Shown here: positions 7,491-14,264 of the stretch, piece after piece
Position numbering within the stretch: the first letter of the stretch is position 1
Layout of the letters: every line of letters begins with the position of its first letter
Assembly: GCA_031972835.1 (NCBI GenBank)
Contig: DALYDX010000011.1
Span: 1-23,549 of the forward strand
Direction of reading: 5' to 3'
From: CAZLWF01 sp031972835
GTDB taxonomy: Bacteria > Patescibacteriota > Minisyncoccia > Phycocordibacterales > UBA9973
Length of the DNA: 23,549 nucleotides
Notes under the pieces: model-generated
Seen by the model: only the letters and a program-made list of their open reading frames with translations
What the model was told of the DNA's origin: nothing
Databases searched by the model: none
Program-made: the position numbers and the translations under genes

Positions 7491-8006
7491 ATGAACAAGA
7501 AAAATATATTTGTTTTGGTTGTAATTTTGATCTTAGTGGCTTTTGCATTTACTGGATTTTTTAAAGGTGAAGACAAGGATACTAAGAAGGAGCTTACAAG
7601 TAGGGAGGTTGCATTGCTCTGTACTACAGATATGGCGACAGAGTTTCATATTCATCCAAATCTCACAATAATTCTTGATGGTGAGAATGTATATATTCCA
7701 GAAAATATTGGCATAAAAGCTACATGCATGAGCTCAATTCACACGCATGAAGGCGGTGGTGTAATCCACGTAGAAGCACCAGTAAAAAGAGATTTCACAC
7801 TCGGTGATTTCTTCGCAGTGTGGGATAAGCCTTTCGATAAGAACAGTATCTTGAGTGCTGTCACTATCGGAGAATCTGGGGGAGAAGTGGCATCATTGAA
7901 GGTTTCAGTAAATGGTGTGGAAGTAGATACATATGAAAATACTATCATGCGAGACAAAGACAATATTGTAATCACGTACACTAGTTATGATGAAGCTCCA
8001 AACTAA
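7491..8006 (+). CDS. Exported His-rich protein, putative metal-binding, 171 aa
   Basis: A signal peptide or membrane anchor covers residues 5-23, leaving an extracellular domain. That domain has C44, HIHP (H53, H55), a DG/IPENIGI strand pair, C79, IHTHEGGG (H84, H86), VIHVE (H93) and FTLGDFFAVW (102-111). This combination (paired HxH motifs, PxNIGI, HTH-GxIHVE and LGDFF-W) belongs to a family I have seen in archaea and uncultured bacteria without an assigned function; the conserved histidines and two cysteines suggest binding of copper or another metal, which is an inference. Only 4 nt separate it from the upstream MauE-like gene and 5 nt from the DUF1003 gene, so the three form one transcription unit. 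The first ATG gives a normal signal sequence. Confidence 0.75.
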   Translation: MNKKNIFVLVVILILVAFAFTGFFKGEDKDTKKELTSREVALLCTTDMATEFHIHPNLTIILDGENVYIPENIGIKATCMSSIHTHEGGGVIHVEAPVKRDFTLGDFFAVWDKPFDKNSILSAVTIGESGGEVASLKVSVNGVEVDTYENTIMRDKDNIVITYTSYDEAPN

Positions 8007-8011
8007 ACAGT

Positions 8012-8521
8012 ATGAATAATGAAAATAAAAATTTAAATAAGAGAACAGAAACGATAGCTGGTTTTCGTGCACGCATAAAAGAGAAAAAGACCAAGATGGG
8101 ACGTTTTGCAGATATGCTCACTGAGAATTTTGGTTCGACTTGGTTTTTGATTGTGAATGCTCTGATTTTTATCGCTTGGCTTGTTTTCAATTCCGGAATT
8201 ATTCCTAGTCTGGTACCTTTTGACCCGTATCCATTTACATTTTTGACTATGACAGTGTCACTCGAAGCAATATTTCTATCGGTTATAGTTTTGATGAGTC
8301 AGAACAGATCTTCAAAGATTGCAGACATGCGTGAGGAGATAGATTTTGAGTTAAACTTACGCGCAGAATCTGAAATCACTCGCATACTCACTATGCTCGA
8401 CGAGATACATGATCACCTCGGTCTTGCTCCAGAAGACGACGATGAACTTGTAGAAATGAAACAAAAGATTGATATAAAAGAGATCAAACGTCAGATTGAA
8501 AACGAGGATAGAATGAATTAA
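8012..8521 (+). CDS. DUF1003 membrane protein
   Basis: This 169-residue protein has the DUF1003 (PF06210) pattern: a charged N-terminus, ENFGSTWFLIVNALIF (first helix, about 43-61), the conserved FDPYPFTFLTM entering the second helix (about 74-97), then LMSQNRSS and a long charged C-terminal helix with DFELNLRAESEI. Two membrane spans with a cytosolic tail are predicted. Some relatives have been called CorA-like, but function is unknown. It is the last gene of the three-gene unit beginning at 6875 and precedes the gap promoter; I see no clear terminator in the 79 nt that follow. Confidence 0.9.
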   Translation: MNNENKNLNKRTETIAGFRARIKEKKTKMGRFADMLTENFGSTWFLIVNALIFIAWLVFNSGIIPSLVPFDPYPFTFLTMTVSLEAIFLSVIVLMSQNRSSKIADMREEIDFELNLRAESEITRILTMLDEIHDHLGLAPEDDDELVEMKQKIDIKEIKRQIENEDRMN

Positions 8522-8585
8522 TTTTTTCTTGTATTTCACATTGAAAAATCTTCTTTGTCTATAACTCCGTTTCCTGTATATCTAG

Positions 8586-8594
8586 TGCTATAAT
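8586..8594 (+). promoter_or_regulatory. Extended -10 promoter of gap, leaderless
   Basis: TGC followed by TATAAT (8589-8594) ends 6 nt before the gap ATG at 8601. The predicted transcript starts at the ATG. The -35 position (around 8566) has no recognisable box, as expected for an extended -10 promoter. Confidence 0.78.
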
Positions 8595-8600
8595 ATACGC

Positions 8601-9626
8601 ATGAAAAAAACAAGAGTTGCCATAAATGGCTTTGGGCGTATAGGTAGAGCATTTTTAAAAATTGCTTGGGAGAGATCAGAAATAGAAATAGTCGCCGTAA
8701 ATGACCTCGGGTCTATCGAGAGTCTCGCGTATTTACTTCGCCACGATACCGTATATAGGAATTGGGGGCACGATGTAAAAGTATCTGGGGCAGACCTCGT
8801 AATCGACGGCAAAACTGTAAAGTTTATTTCTGAAAAAGATACTACAAAATTACCATGGAAAGATTTGGATATCGATGTGGTTGTAGAATCTACTGGTCTA
8901 TTTACTGGATTTGATAAAGCGCACTTCCATATAGATCAGGGTGCAAAGAAAGTTGTTATATCTGCTCCTGCAAAGTCTGAAGACGCAAGTGCCCCAGGTG
9001 AGACAATACTCCTAGGTGTAAACGAAGATAAATTTGGAACTTGTGATGTAACTAGTAATGCATCTTGTACTACAAATGCTGCGAGTCCTTTGATTGCTAT
9101 CATGCACGAATCTATCGGAATTGAAAAAGCGATTCTAAACACAGTTCATGGTTATACTGCATCTCAAGCTCTTGTAGACGGCCCAAGTAAAAAAGATTTA
9201 CGCGAAGGTCGCGCTGCAGCACAAAATATAGTACCGAGCTCTACTGGAGCAGCTATTGCAGTTACAAAGGCATTCCCAGTTCTCGAAGGTTTGTTCGACG
9301 GTATCTCTATTCGTGTACCAGTACCAGCGGGCTCAATCGTAGATATAACTTTTATCGCAAAACGTGATACAACTCGCGAGGAAGTAAATGAACTCCTTGT
9401 AAAAGCTTCAAAGGATCCTCGATGGAAAGATATTTTTGCGGTAACGGATGAGCCGCTTGTATCGTCCGATATACTCGGCAATTCTCACGCATCTATCGCA
9501 GATTTAGAGCTCACTCGTGTTGTCGGTGGCAACCTAGTGAAAGTGATGGGTTGGTATGACAATGAAATGGGGTACACATATACGCTTGTGGATCATGTGA
9601 TAAAGACAGGAGCGACAGTAAAATAA
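8601..9626 (+). CDS. gap: Glyceraldehyde-3-phosphate dehydrogenase
   Basis: The enzyme oxidises glyceraldehyde 3-phosphate to 1,3-bisphosphoglycerate in cytosolic glycolysis. The Rossmann motif INGFGRIGR (8-16) is followed by VNDLG with D35, which favours NAD over NADP. The catalytic block SNASCTTN has C156 and the partner His is H183 in TVHGYT. The C-terminal WYDNEMGYT motif is intact. Its 341 residues match the family. It has its own leaderless promoter and a strong terminator right after the stop, so it is monocistronic. It heads the sugar-phosphate region of the window; other enzymes of the same route lie downstream under separate promoters. Confidence 0.98.
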   Translation: MKKTRVAINGFGRIGRAFLKIAWERSEIEIVAVNDLGSIESLAYLLRHDTVYRNWGHDVKVSGADLVIDGKTVKFISEKDTTKLPWKDLDIDVVVESTGLFTGFDKAHFHIDQGAKKVVISAPAKSEDASAPGETILLGVNEDKFGTCDVTSNASCTTNAASPLIAIMHESIGIEKAILNTVHGYTASQALVDGPSKKDLREGRAAAQNIVPSSTGAAIAVTKAFPVLEGLFDGISIRVPVPAGSIVDITFIAKRDTTREEVNELLVKASKDPRWKDIFAVTDEPLVSSDILGNSHASIADLELTRVVGGNLVKVMGWYDNEMGYTYTLVDHVIKTGATVK

Positions 9627-9628
9627 TT

Positions 9629-9675
9629 CAACAAATTTAAAAATACCCTCAGTTAGGGTATTTTTAAATTTGTTG
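9629..9675 (+). terminator. Terminator of gap with perfect 21-bp stem
   Basis: Two arms of 21 nt (9629-9649 and 9655-9675) are perfect reverse complements around a 5-nt loop (CAGTT). The GC core is ACCCT/AGGGT, and the AT-rich flanks give a T-rich right arm. The stem is unusually long for a bacterial terminator, and its right end runs into the -10 of the next gene. Confidence 0.88.
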
Positions 9676-9682
9676 ATATAGT
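9674..9682 (+). promoter_or_regulatory. Extended -10 promoter of the 9697 gene
   Basis: TGA followed by TATAGT (9677-9682) touches the right arm of the gap terminator. The expected transcription start is near 9689, giving a leader of about 8 nt before the ATG at 9697. Confidence 0.55.
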
Positions 9683-9696
9683 GTGAAAAAAATAAA

Positions 9697-10026
9697 ATGG
9701 AACAGGAGATTAAGTGCAATATCGTCAACGTTCTTTATTATCTTTATTTTGAAAACAGAGAGTTGGTCTATCATTTTGAGAGAGTGTGGACTGAAGATGG
9801 CATGAGTTATGTGGATGAAGAATATTCCTACATTTTTTGTGGAATGACAAACCCTACTTTTCCCGTTAAACTTGAGACGTATTATTTTCTTTACAGTAAT
9901 GGAATAATCGAGGAAACAGGCGGGAATGAGCACGAATGTATTTATATGTTGACTGAGTATTATAGGATGCTTATGAACACAATTCTCAAACAAAAGTATA
10001 AAGAACCTAAGACTATTGCAAGATGA
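9697..10026 (+). CDS. Hypothetical protein, 109 aa
   Basis: I do not recognise this protein. It is a small soluble protein rich in aromatic residues (YYLYFENRELVYHF near the start, YSYIFCG, ETYYFLYSNGIIEETGG) and likely forms a beta-rich fold followed by a C-terminal helix (HECIYMLTEYYRMLMNTIL). There is no signal peptide. It stands alone between the gap terminator and its own terminator, whose loop contains the TGA stop. The frame is open across a compact transcription unit, so I consider it real despite the lack of known relatives. TGA is its stop codon. Confidence 0.62.
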   Translation: MEQEIKCNIVNVLYYLYFENRELVYHFERVWTEDGMSYVDEEYSYIFCGMTNPTFPVKLETYYFLYSNGIIEETGGNEHECIYMLTEYYRMLMNTILKQKYKEPKTIAR

Positions 10027-10042
10027 TACAATAGTCTTTTTT
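10009..10042 (+). terminator. Rho-independent terminator overlapping the end of the 9697 gene
   Basis: AAGACTATTG (10009-10018) pairs with CAATAGTCTT (10029-10038) around a 10-nt loop and is followed by a T run. The left arm encodes the last codons of the upstream gene and the loop holds its TGA stop. Confidence 0.85.
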
Positions 10043-10086
10043 GTTGCTATATAAAATGGCTCTTGGTAGACTACTCTATATAAACT

Positions 10087-10662
10087 ATGGATATCTTACA
10101 CCCAACAAAAAAACACTTGATTTCTTGGCTTGCAGTCTTTTTGCTGGGAGGGACTATTGTTTTAGTTGTGTACAATGCAGGGGAAAGTAGGTCTATAGAG
10201 AATTTTATAGGCAGTATTACAATCAGGAATATATTTGAAGCAATACTACTTGCGATTAATTCGTTTGTCCTCGCTTACTTCATATCGCTTGTTTTACCTG
10301 AAGAGAATTCGAGGTTCGACACTCCAGCTATGGTTGATAAAAAAGACAAGCCCGTTGTATACGATAAACTCGTAAGAGATTTGATCCCAGAGCACTTGGC
10401 TCAAAATGGAGTAGACTTTCGAATTCATATCGCCGACGATACTGAGTATGAGGAAAAACTTTTTGCAAAACTTAGCGAGGAAGTTCTCGAGCTTGCACGG
10501 GATAAAAATATAGATGAGGCAGCGGATGTGCTAGAAGTACTCGATGCGGTCATAGCCTACAAAGGTTTTTCAAAGCAAGAGATCGAGATGACCAGAAGGG
10601 ATAAATTTGAAAAACGTGGTGGATTTAGCAGAAAAATAATCTTAGAAGAAACTTTAAATTAA
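10087..10662 (+). CDS. Membrane-anchored MazG-like NTP pyrophosphatase (COG4997 type)
   Basis: The C-terminal domain (about residues 88-191) is an all-alpha NTP pyrophosphatase of the COG4997 house-cleaning group. It starts YDKLVRDLIPEHL (92-104), has the EExxE motif (E131, E132, E135) and the ExxD motif (E144, D147) that bind magnesium, and ends KFEKRGGFSRKIIL. Such enzymes hydrolyse non-canonical nucleoside triphosphates to monophosphate and pyrophosphate. Known members are about 100 residues and cytosolic; here an 85-residue N-terminus adds two hydrophobic helices (10-29 and 46-70) and a charged linker. An internal Met at residue 82 could start a soluble form. A TATATA at 10077-10082 lies close upstream, but the promoter is unclear. 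The next gene follows after 5 nt, then rpiB, so the unit leads into the pentose-phosphate genes. Confidence 0.83.
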   Translation: MDILHPTKKHLISWLAVFLLGGTIVLVVYNAGESRSIENFIGSITIRNIFEAILLAINSFVLAYFISLVLPEENSRFDTPAMVDKKDKPVVYDKLVRDLIPEHLAQNGVDFRIHIADDTEYEEKLFAKLSEEVLELARDKNIDEAADVLEVLDAVIAYKGFSKQEIEMTRRDKFEKRGGFSRKIILEETLN

Positions 10663-10667
10663 ATTTT

Positions 10668-10976
10668 ATGAAACTGAAGCTATTCAATTTGGGCCCTAAA
10701 AATGAATCCAATAATCAGGAGAATGTCCCTCCAGTTCCAATGAGGGTTGTAAAAACAGAAGGGCAAGAGAAAAATCTTGTTAAACAATATTTCAATCCCA
10801 AATTAAACATAAGTTACGAACTTGAATTTATTAAAAACGAAAATGGAGATATTGAAAGGTTATTAAAGAATGTAATACCAAGTGATCTCGTCACAGCTTT
10901 TAAGCTGAAAGATAGTGGTCCTTTAGAAAGACCAGAATATCTTGTAAAAGAAATTTATCCAGAGGATACAAATTAA
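10668..10976 (+). CDS. Hypothetical protein, 102 aa
   Basis: I do not recognise this protein. It is a small soluble charged protein. The N-terminal 30 residues look disordered (Asn, Pro and Gln rich, with VPPVPMRVV), followed by a likely beta-hairpin region (NLVKQYFNPKLNISYELEFIKNENGDIERLL) and a short C-terminal part. It sits 5 nt after the NTP pyrophosphatase gene and 3 nt before rpiB on the same strand, which is good evidence of co-transcription and that it is a real gene. No catalytic motif is apparent. Confidence 0.62.
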   Translation: MKLKLFNLGPKNESNNQENVPPVPMRVVKTEGQEKNLVKQYFNPKLNISYELEFIKNENGDIERLLKNVIPSDLVTAFKLKDSGPLERPEYLVKEIYPEDTN

Positions 10977-10979
10977 TTT

Positions 10980-11426
10980 ATGATGAAAATATACATTGGA
11001 GCAGATCATGCGGGGTTTGAATTAAAAGAAAAACTAAAAGAATTTCTGGGGTCTCTTGGTCACGAGGTTGTAGACCTGGGAGCACATACATATGATTCAG
11101 GTGACGACTACCCGGACTTTTGTCGTCCAGTGGCACTTGCTGTAGCAGGTGAGATTGATTCGCGTGGGATAGTACTCGGTGGCTCTGGAGAGGGTGAGGC
11201 GATGGTCGCAAACAGAGTGAAAGGTATACGAGCTTGCGAATACTATGGTGGAGCGCTCGATATTATCGCGCTTTCGCGTGAGCACAATGATTCAAATGTC
11301 TTGTCACTTGGTGCACGTATGATACTAGAGAGTGAAGCGATGGAAGCGGTAAAGCTTTGGCTTGATCGTCCGTTTTCTGGTGACGAGCGACATGTGCGTA
11401 GAATTAATAAAATTGATTTACAGTAA
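10980..11426 (+). CDS. rpiB: Ribose-5-phosphate isomerase B (glutamate-type active site)
   Basis: RpiB interconverts ribulose 5-phosphate and ribose 5-phosphate. The 148-residue protein has IGADHAGFELK (6-16), the active-site loop GGSGEGEAMVANR (67-79), VKGIRA, and REHNDSNVLSLG (100-111) with H102 for ring opening. The enterobacterial catalytic Cys (in CGTG) is replaced by Gly67, and E73 lies where Mycobacterium tuberculosis RpiB has its catalytic Glu75 in GGSGNGE; the enzyme should therefore be of the glutamate-base class. It could also act on other sugar phosphates, as in the LacA/LacB relatives. The start may be either Met of the ATGATG. It is followed directly by an rpe-like gene with a 1-nt gap. 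Confidence 0.92.
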   Translation: MMKIYIGADHAGFELKEKLKEFLGSLGHEVVDLGAHTYDSGDDYPDFCRPVALAVAGEIDSRGIVLGGSGEGEAMVANRVKGIRACEYYGGALDIIALSREHNDSNVLSLGARMILESEAMEAVKLWLDRPFSGDERHVRRINKIDLQ

Positions 11427-11427
11427 T

Positions 11428-12126
11428 ATGAATATTGAAATTATCCCCGCTATCATGCCGACTGGCATAGAAGATATAAAATCTAAAATCGGATCAGTGT
11501 ATGATCTGGTCTCAACTATTCAACTGGACTTAACGGACGGCAATTTTGTACCAAATCAAACTTGGCCGTATAACGGTAGAGATGAATATCAATTGGAGCA
11601 GATTTTGTCTGAAGAGGAAGGTTTGCCTTTCTGGGACAAGATAGATTTTGAATTTGACCTAATGGTAAGTGGAGCAGAAAAACAATTTGATACATTTATA
11701 AAACTTGGCGCGAAAAGAATAGTTTTTCATCTAGAAGCAGAAGACAATACAAACGATTCTTTCAAGGATTTTATCGAAGGTATAGATGTATATGATCGTG
11801 AGTCTATAAATATAGGTATAGCAATATCAAACGATACAGATCTCGAAAAGATATACCCATTTATAAACATTGTCGATTTCGTACAGCTTATGGGAATAAA
11901 AAAAATTGGATATCAAGGCGAAGAATTTGATGATCGTGTAATCGAGCGTATAAAGACACTTCGAAATCTATATCCTGACCTGCCGATAAGTATAGACGGT
12001 GGTGTAGGCATAGATACAGCGGAGTCTCTTGTTAGAGCTGGTGCTACAAGACTTGTAGTTGGTTCGGCAATTTGGAAATCTGTAAACCCTCGCGGAACTG
12101 TAGAGTCACTAAAAAATATTTCATAG
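11428..12126 (+). CDS. rpe: Ribulose-phosphate 3-epimerase-like protein with altered metal ligands
   Basis: The TIM-barrel protein (232 residues) matches ribulose-phosphate 3-epimerase, which interconverts ribulose 5-phosphate and xylulose 5-phosphate. Recognisable parts are IIPAIMPT (5-12), QLDLTDGNFVPN (32-43), FDLMV (76-80), HLEAED (101-106), FVQLMGI (151-157), SIDGGVG (188-194) and VVGSAIW (210-216). Of the four zinc ligands known in the family (His35, Asp37, His68 and Asp177 in bacterial numbering), only the two Asp are kept (D34, D190); the His positions are Gln32 and Asp77. The usual MTVNPGFGGQ loop is changed to a GIKKIGYQG sequence. It may be an active divergent epimerase or have another substrate. 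The ATG at 11428 is used because the upstream in-frame start at 11362 lies inside rpiB. Confidence 0.8.
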   Translation: MNIEIIPAIMPTGIEDIKSKIGSVYDLVSTIQLDLTDGNFVPNQTWPYNGRDEYQLEQILSEEEGLPFWDKIDFEFDLMVSGAEKQFDTFIKLGAKRIVFHLEAEDNTNDSFKDFIEGIDVYDRESINIGIAISNDTDLEKIYPFINIVDFVQLMGIKKIGYQGEEFDDRVIERIKTLRNLYPDLPISIDGGVGIDTAESLVRAGATRLVVGSAIWKSVNPRGTVESLKNIS

Positions 12127-12128
12127 TG

Positions 12129-12134
12129 TATAAT
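12129..12134 (+). promoter_or_regulatory. -10 promoter element of the transketolase N gene
   Basis: A perfect TATAAT lies just after the stop of the rpe-like gene and 8 nt before the ATG at 12143, so the transcript would have a leader of at most 1-2 nt. No clear -35 or TGn is visible; read-through from the upstream genes is also possible. Confidence 0.55.
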
Positions 12135-12142
12135 TAATACAC

Positions 12143-13006
12143 ATGCTAACCGATAAAAAAATCGAAGAGCTTGAACTCAAGGCAAATGATATTCGCGCGT
12201 CTATAATCGAGATGTTGCTTGCGGCAGGTAGTGGCCACACTGCTGGACCACTTGGTATGGCGGATATTTTTACTCTACTTTTTTTTCATACACTAAAACA
12301 TGATCCTAAAAATCCTGATTGGGCAGAGCGTGATCGCGTTGTGCTTTCAAATGGTCATATCTGTCCGGTTTACTATGCGACCATGGCGCATGCTGGGTAT
12401 TTTCCTACAGAAGAGTTGAAAACTTTACGTAAGTTTGGTTCTAGACTTCAAGGTCATCCACATCGAGAATTCATGCCTTGGCTTGAAACAAGTTCTGGAC
12501 CACTCGGCTCAGGTCTTTCACAAGCTGTCGGTATGGCAATAGCAGACATGATGAACAATGGTAGAAGTACTGACAAGACGATTTTTTGCCTCATGTCTGA
12601 TGGTGAGCACAACGAGGGTAATACTTGGGAAGCAGTTTTACTCGGAGCAAAGGAAAGATTGCACAACTTGATCGCAATAGTGGATAGAAATAATATTCAG
12701 ATTGATGGAAATACCGAAGATATAATGCCACTGGATGACATGGTCAAGAAATATGAAAGTTTCAATTGGCATGTCCAAGAAGTCGATGGTCACAATTTTC
12801 AAGCTATGGAGTCTGCAGTCATGAAGGCAAAAGCTGTGTATGAAAAACCTTCAGTCATAATCGCGCGTACTATCCCAGGTAAAGGGGTCAAAGAATTTGA
12901 ACGAGATTTCCTATGGCATGGTAAACCACCAAACAAAGATGAAGCGGCAATGGCACTAAAAGAACTCAGAACATTAGGAGGGAAAATTAAGAGTGAACAT
13001 CAATAA
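12143..13006 (+). CDS. tktA1: Transketolase, N-terminal (thiamine pyrophosphate) subunit
   Basis: This is the first half of a split transketolase, which moves two-carbon units between sugar phosphates. The 287 residues carry the pyrophosphate/magnesium-binding half: SGHTAGPLG (30-38), SNGHICP (69-75), SSGPLGSGLSQAVGMA (117-132) and the GDG-like motif SDGEHNEGN (152-160) ending with DRNN (181-184). The protein ends naturally after residue 287, with no sign of the pyrimidine domain in the following frames, so the split is a true gene division. Its partner is at 13245-14234, separated by a DUF1653 gene. Archaea and many uncultured bacteria have this two-subunit form. The gene symbol is only a suggested label. 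Confidence 0.94.
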   Translation: MLTDKKIEELELKANDIRASIIEMLLAAGSGHTAGPLGMADIFTLLFFHTLKHDPKNPDWAERDRVVLSNGHICPVYYATMAHAGYFPTEELKTLRKFGSRLQGHPHREFMPWLETSSGPLGSGLSQAVGMAIADMMNNGRSTDKTIFCLMSDGEHNEGNTWEAVLLGAKERLHNLIAIVDRNNIQIDGNTEDIMPLDDMVKKYESFNWHVQEVDGHNFQAMESAVMKAKAVYEKPSVIIARTIPGKGVKEFERDFLWHGKPPNKDEAAMALKELRTLGGKIKSEHQ

Positions 13007-13008
13007 AT

Positions 13009-13242
13009 ATGGAAATCAAACCTGGACAAATTTGGAAACATTATAAAGGGGATACTTACAAAATAGTAACCCTCGCTAAGTTTAAGGATGCAGACCTAAC
13101 AGATGTTGTGGTTTACGAAAGACTCACTGATTTGGCGCATACAGGATGGCGAATATATTGCAGGTATAAAGAAAATTTTTTAGGAAAAAAGGAAATTGAT
13201 GGTAAGAGTGTAGAAAGATTTAGTTATGTAAGTGAAAATTAG
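13009..13242 (+). CDS. DUF1653-type small protein
   Basis: A 77-residue protein with the DUF1653 (PF07866) pattern: KPGQIWKHYKGDTYKIVTLA (4-23), an acidic connector and VVVYERL (33-39), ending with a Phe-rich segment (RYKENFLGKKEI). The family is a small beta-barrel-like domain of unknown function. The gene is set exactly between the two transketolase halves, with 2 nt on each side, so all three must be co-transcribed and probably coupled in translation. It is too well formed to be a shadow frame. Whether it helps assemble the two subunits is only a guess based on position. Confidence 0.75.
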   Translation: MEIKPGQIWKHYKGDTYKIVTLAKFKDADLTDVVVYERLTDLAHTGWRIYCRYKENFLGKKEIDGKSVERFSYVSEN

Positions 13243-13244
13243 AA

Positions 13245-14234
13245 ATGCTTAACCAAAATTCAAAACTAAATACAAAACTTTTTAATGACGATGTAGAGCA
13301 AGTACCGATACGCGTTGGTTTTGGTGATGGGCTTGTGAAGGCAGGCGAAGAAAACGAAAATATTGTTGCGCTCTGTGCTGATCTTACAGAAAGTACGAAG
13401 ATGGATAAATTCAAAGCAAAGTTTCCAGAACGATTTATAGAGATTGGTGTAGCTGAGCAAAATCTTGTAACAGTGGCTTCAGGTATGGCCGCAATGGGCA
13501 AGATTCCTTTTTGTTCTAGCTATGCAATGTTTAGTCCTGGTAGAAACTGGGAGCAGATCAGAACTACGATTGCCTACAATGATCGTGGGGTAATAATCGT
13601 TGGAAGTCACGCTGGAGTATCAGTTGGGCCGGATGGCGGAACTCACCAAGCTATCGAAGACATGGCTATCATGCGTGCAATTCCGAACATGATAGTACTC
13701 TCACCGTGCGATTCTATAGAAGCAAGGAAAGCAACTCTAGCTTTAGCGAAACTCGGTAAGCCTGCGTATTTACGTCTAGCTCGCGAGAAGACTGGTATCA
13801 TGACTACCGACGAAACTCCGTTTGAAATCGGTAAGTCACAGATTTTTTATGAACCAGAAGGTGTAGCGCATGTCGGAGTGATTGCAACTGGTGCACTTGT
13901 ACGAAATGCGATGCTTGCAGCGCGAGATCTTGAGAAAAAAGGTATAAAAGTAAAAGTGATGAATCTAGCAACTATAAAGCCGATTGATAGAGAGGGAATC
14001 ATAGCGCTCGCAAAAGAGACAAAACATATTATAACCGTAGAAGAGCACCAGGTTATGGGTGGTATGGGTTCTGCAGTTGCGGAAGTATTAGCAGAAGAGT
14101 TTCCAGTGCCGATAGAGTTTGTAGGAGTTAAAAATAAATTTGGACAGTCAGGAACTCCAAATGAACTTATCGAGCATTATGGTATGGGACGCGAGGCAAT
14201 AAAGGAAGCGATACAAAAAGTTTTAAATAGATAA
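13245..14234 (+). CDS. tktA2: Transketolase, C-terminal (pyrimidine and regulatory) subunit
   Basis: This second half of the split transketolase (329 residues) contains the pyrimidine-binding domain with the catalytic glutamate in IGVAEQNLVTVASGMA (67-82, E71), SYAMF, and GSHAGVSVGPDGGTHQAIEDMA, followed by the C-terminal transketolase domain with VEEHQVMGGMGSAVAEVL. The first 18 residues are a variable extension. Together with the N subunit at 12143 it should form an active heterotetramer; a 1-deoxyxylulose-5-phosphate synthase of split type would be the alternative, but the substrate-binding pattern and sugar-phosphate context favour transketolase. It is the last gene of the unit and ends at the terminator at 14239-14264. 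Confidence 0.94.
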   Translation: MLNQNSKLNTKLFNDDVEQVPIRVGFGDGLVKAGEENENIVALCADLTESTKMDKFKAKFPERFIEIGVAEQNLVTVASGMAAMGKIPFCSSYAMFSPGRNWEQIRTTIAYNDRGVIIVGSHAGVSVGPDGGTHQAIEDMAIMRAIPNMIVLSPCDSIEARKATLALAKLGKPAYLRLAREKTGIMTTDETPFEIGKSQIFYEPEGVAHVGVIATGALVRNAMLAARDLEKKGIKVKVMNLATIKPIDREGIIALAKETKHIITVEEHQVMGGMGSAVAEVLAEEFPVPIEFVGVKNKFGQSGTPNELIEHYGMGREAIKEAIQKVLNR

Positions 14235-14238
14235 AATT

Positions 14239-14264
14239 AAAAGGTCCCAAGTGGGACCTTTTTT
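14239..14264. terminator. Bidirectional rho-independent terminator
   Basis: AAAAGGTCCC (14239-14248), loop AAGT, GGGACCTTTT (14253-14262) and further Ts form a strong stem with an A run on one side and a T run on the other. It can end the transketolase operon on the plus strand and the 14263-14769 gene on the minus strand. Confidence 0.93.

Noticed and set aside
11362..11427. Upstream start extending the rpe-like gene into rpiB
   Set aside because: The extra residues overlap rpiB in another frame; family members begin at the ATG at 11428.
12143..14234. Transketolase split by a frameshift or sequencing error
   Set aside because: Each half has its own complete start and end, and a separate 77-codon gene with a known domain pattern lies between them.
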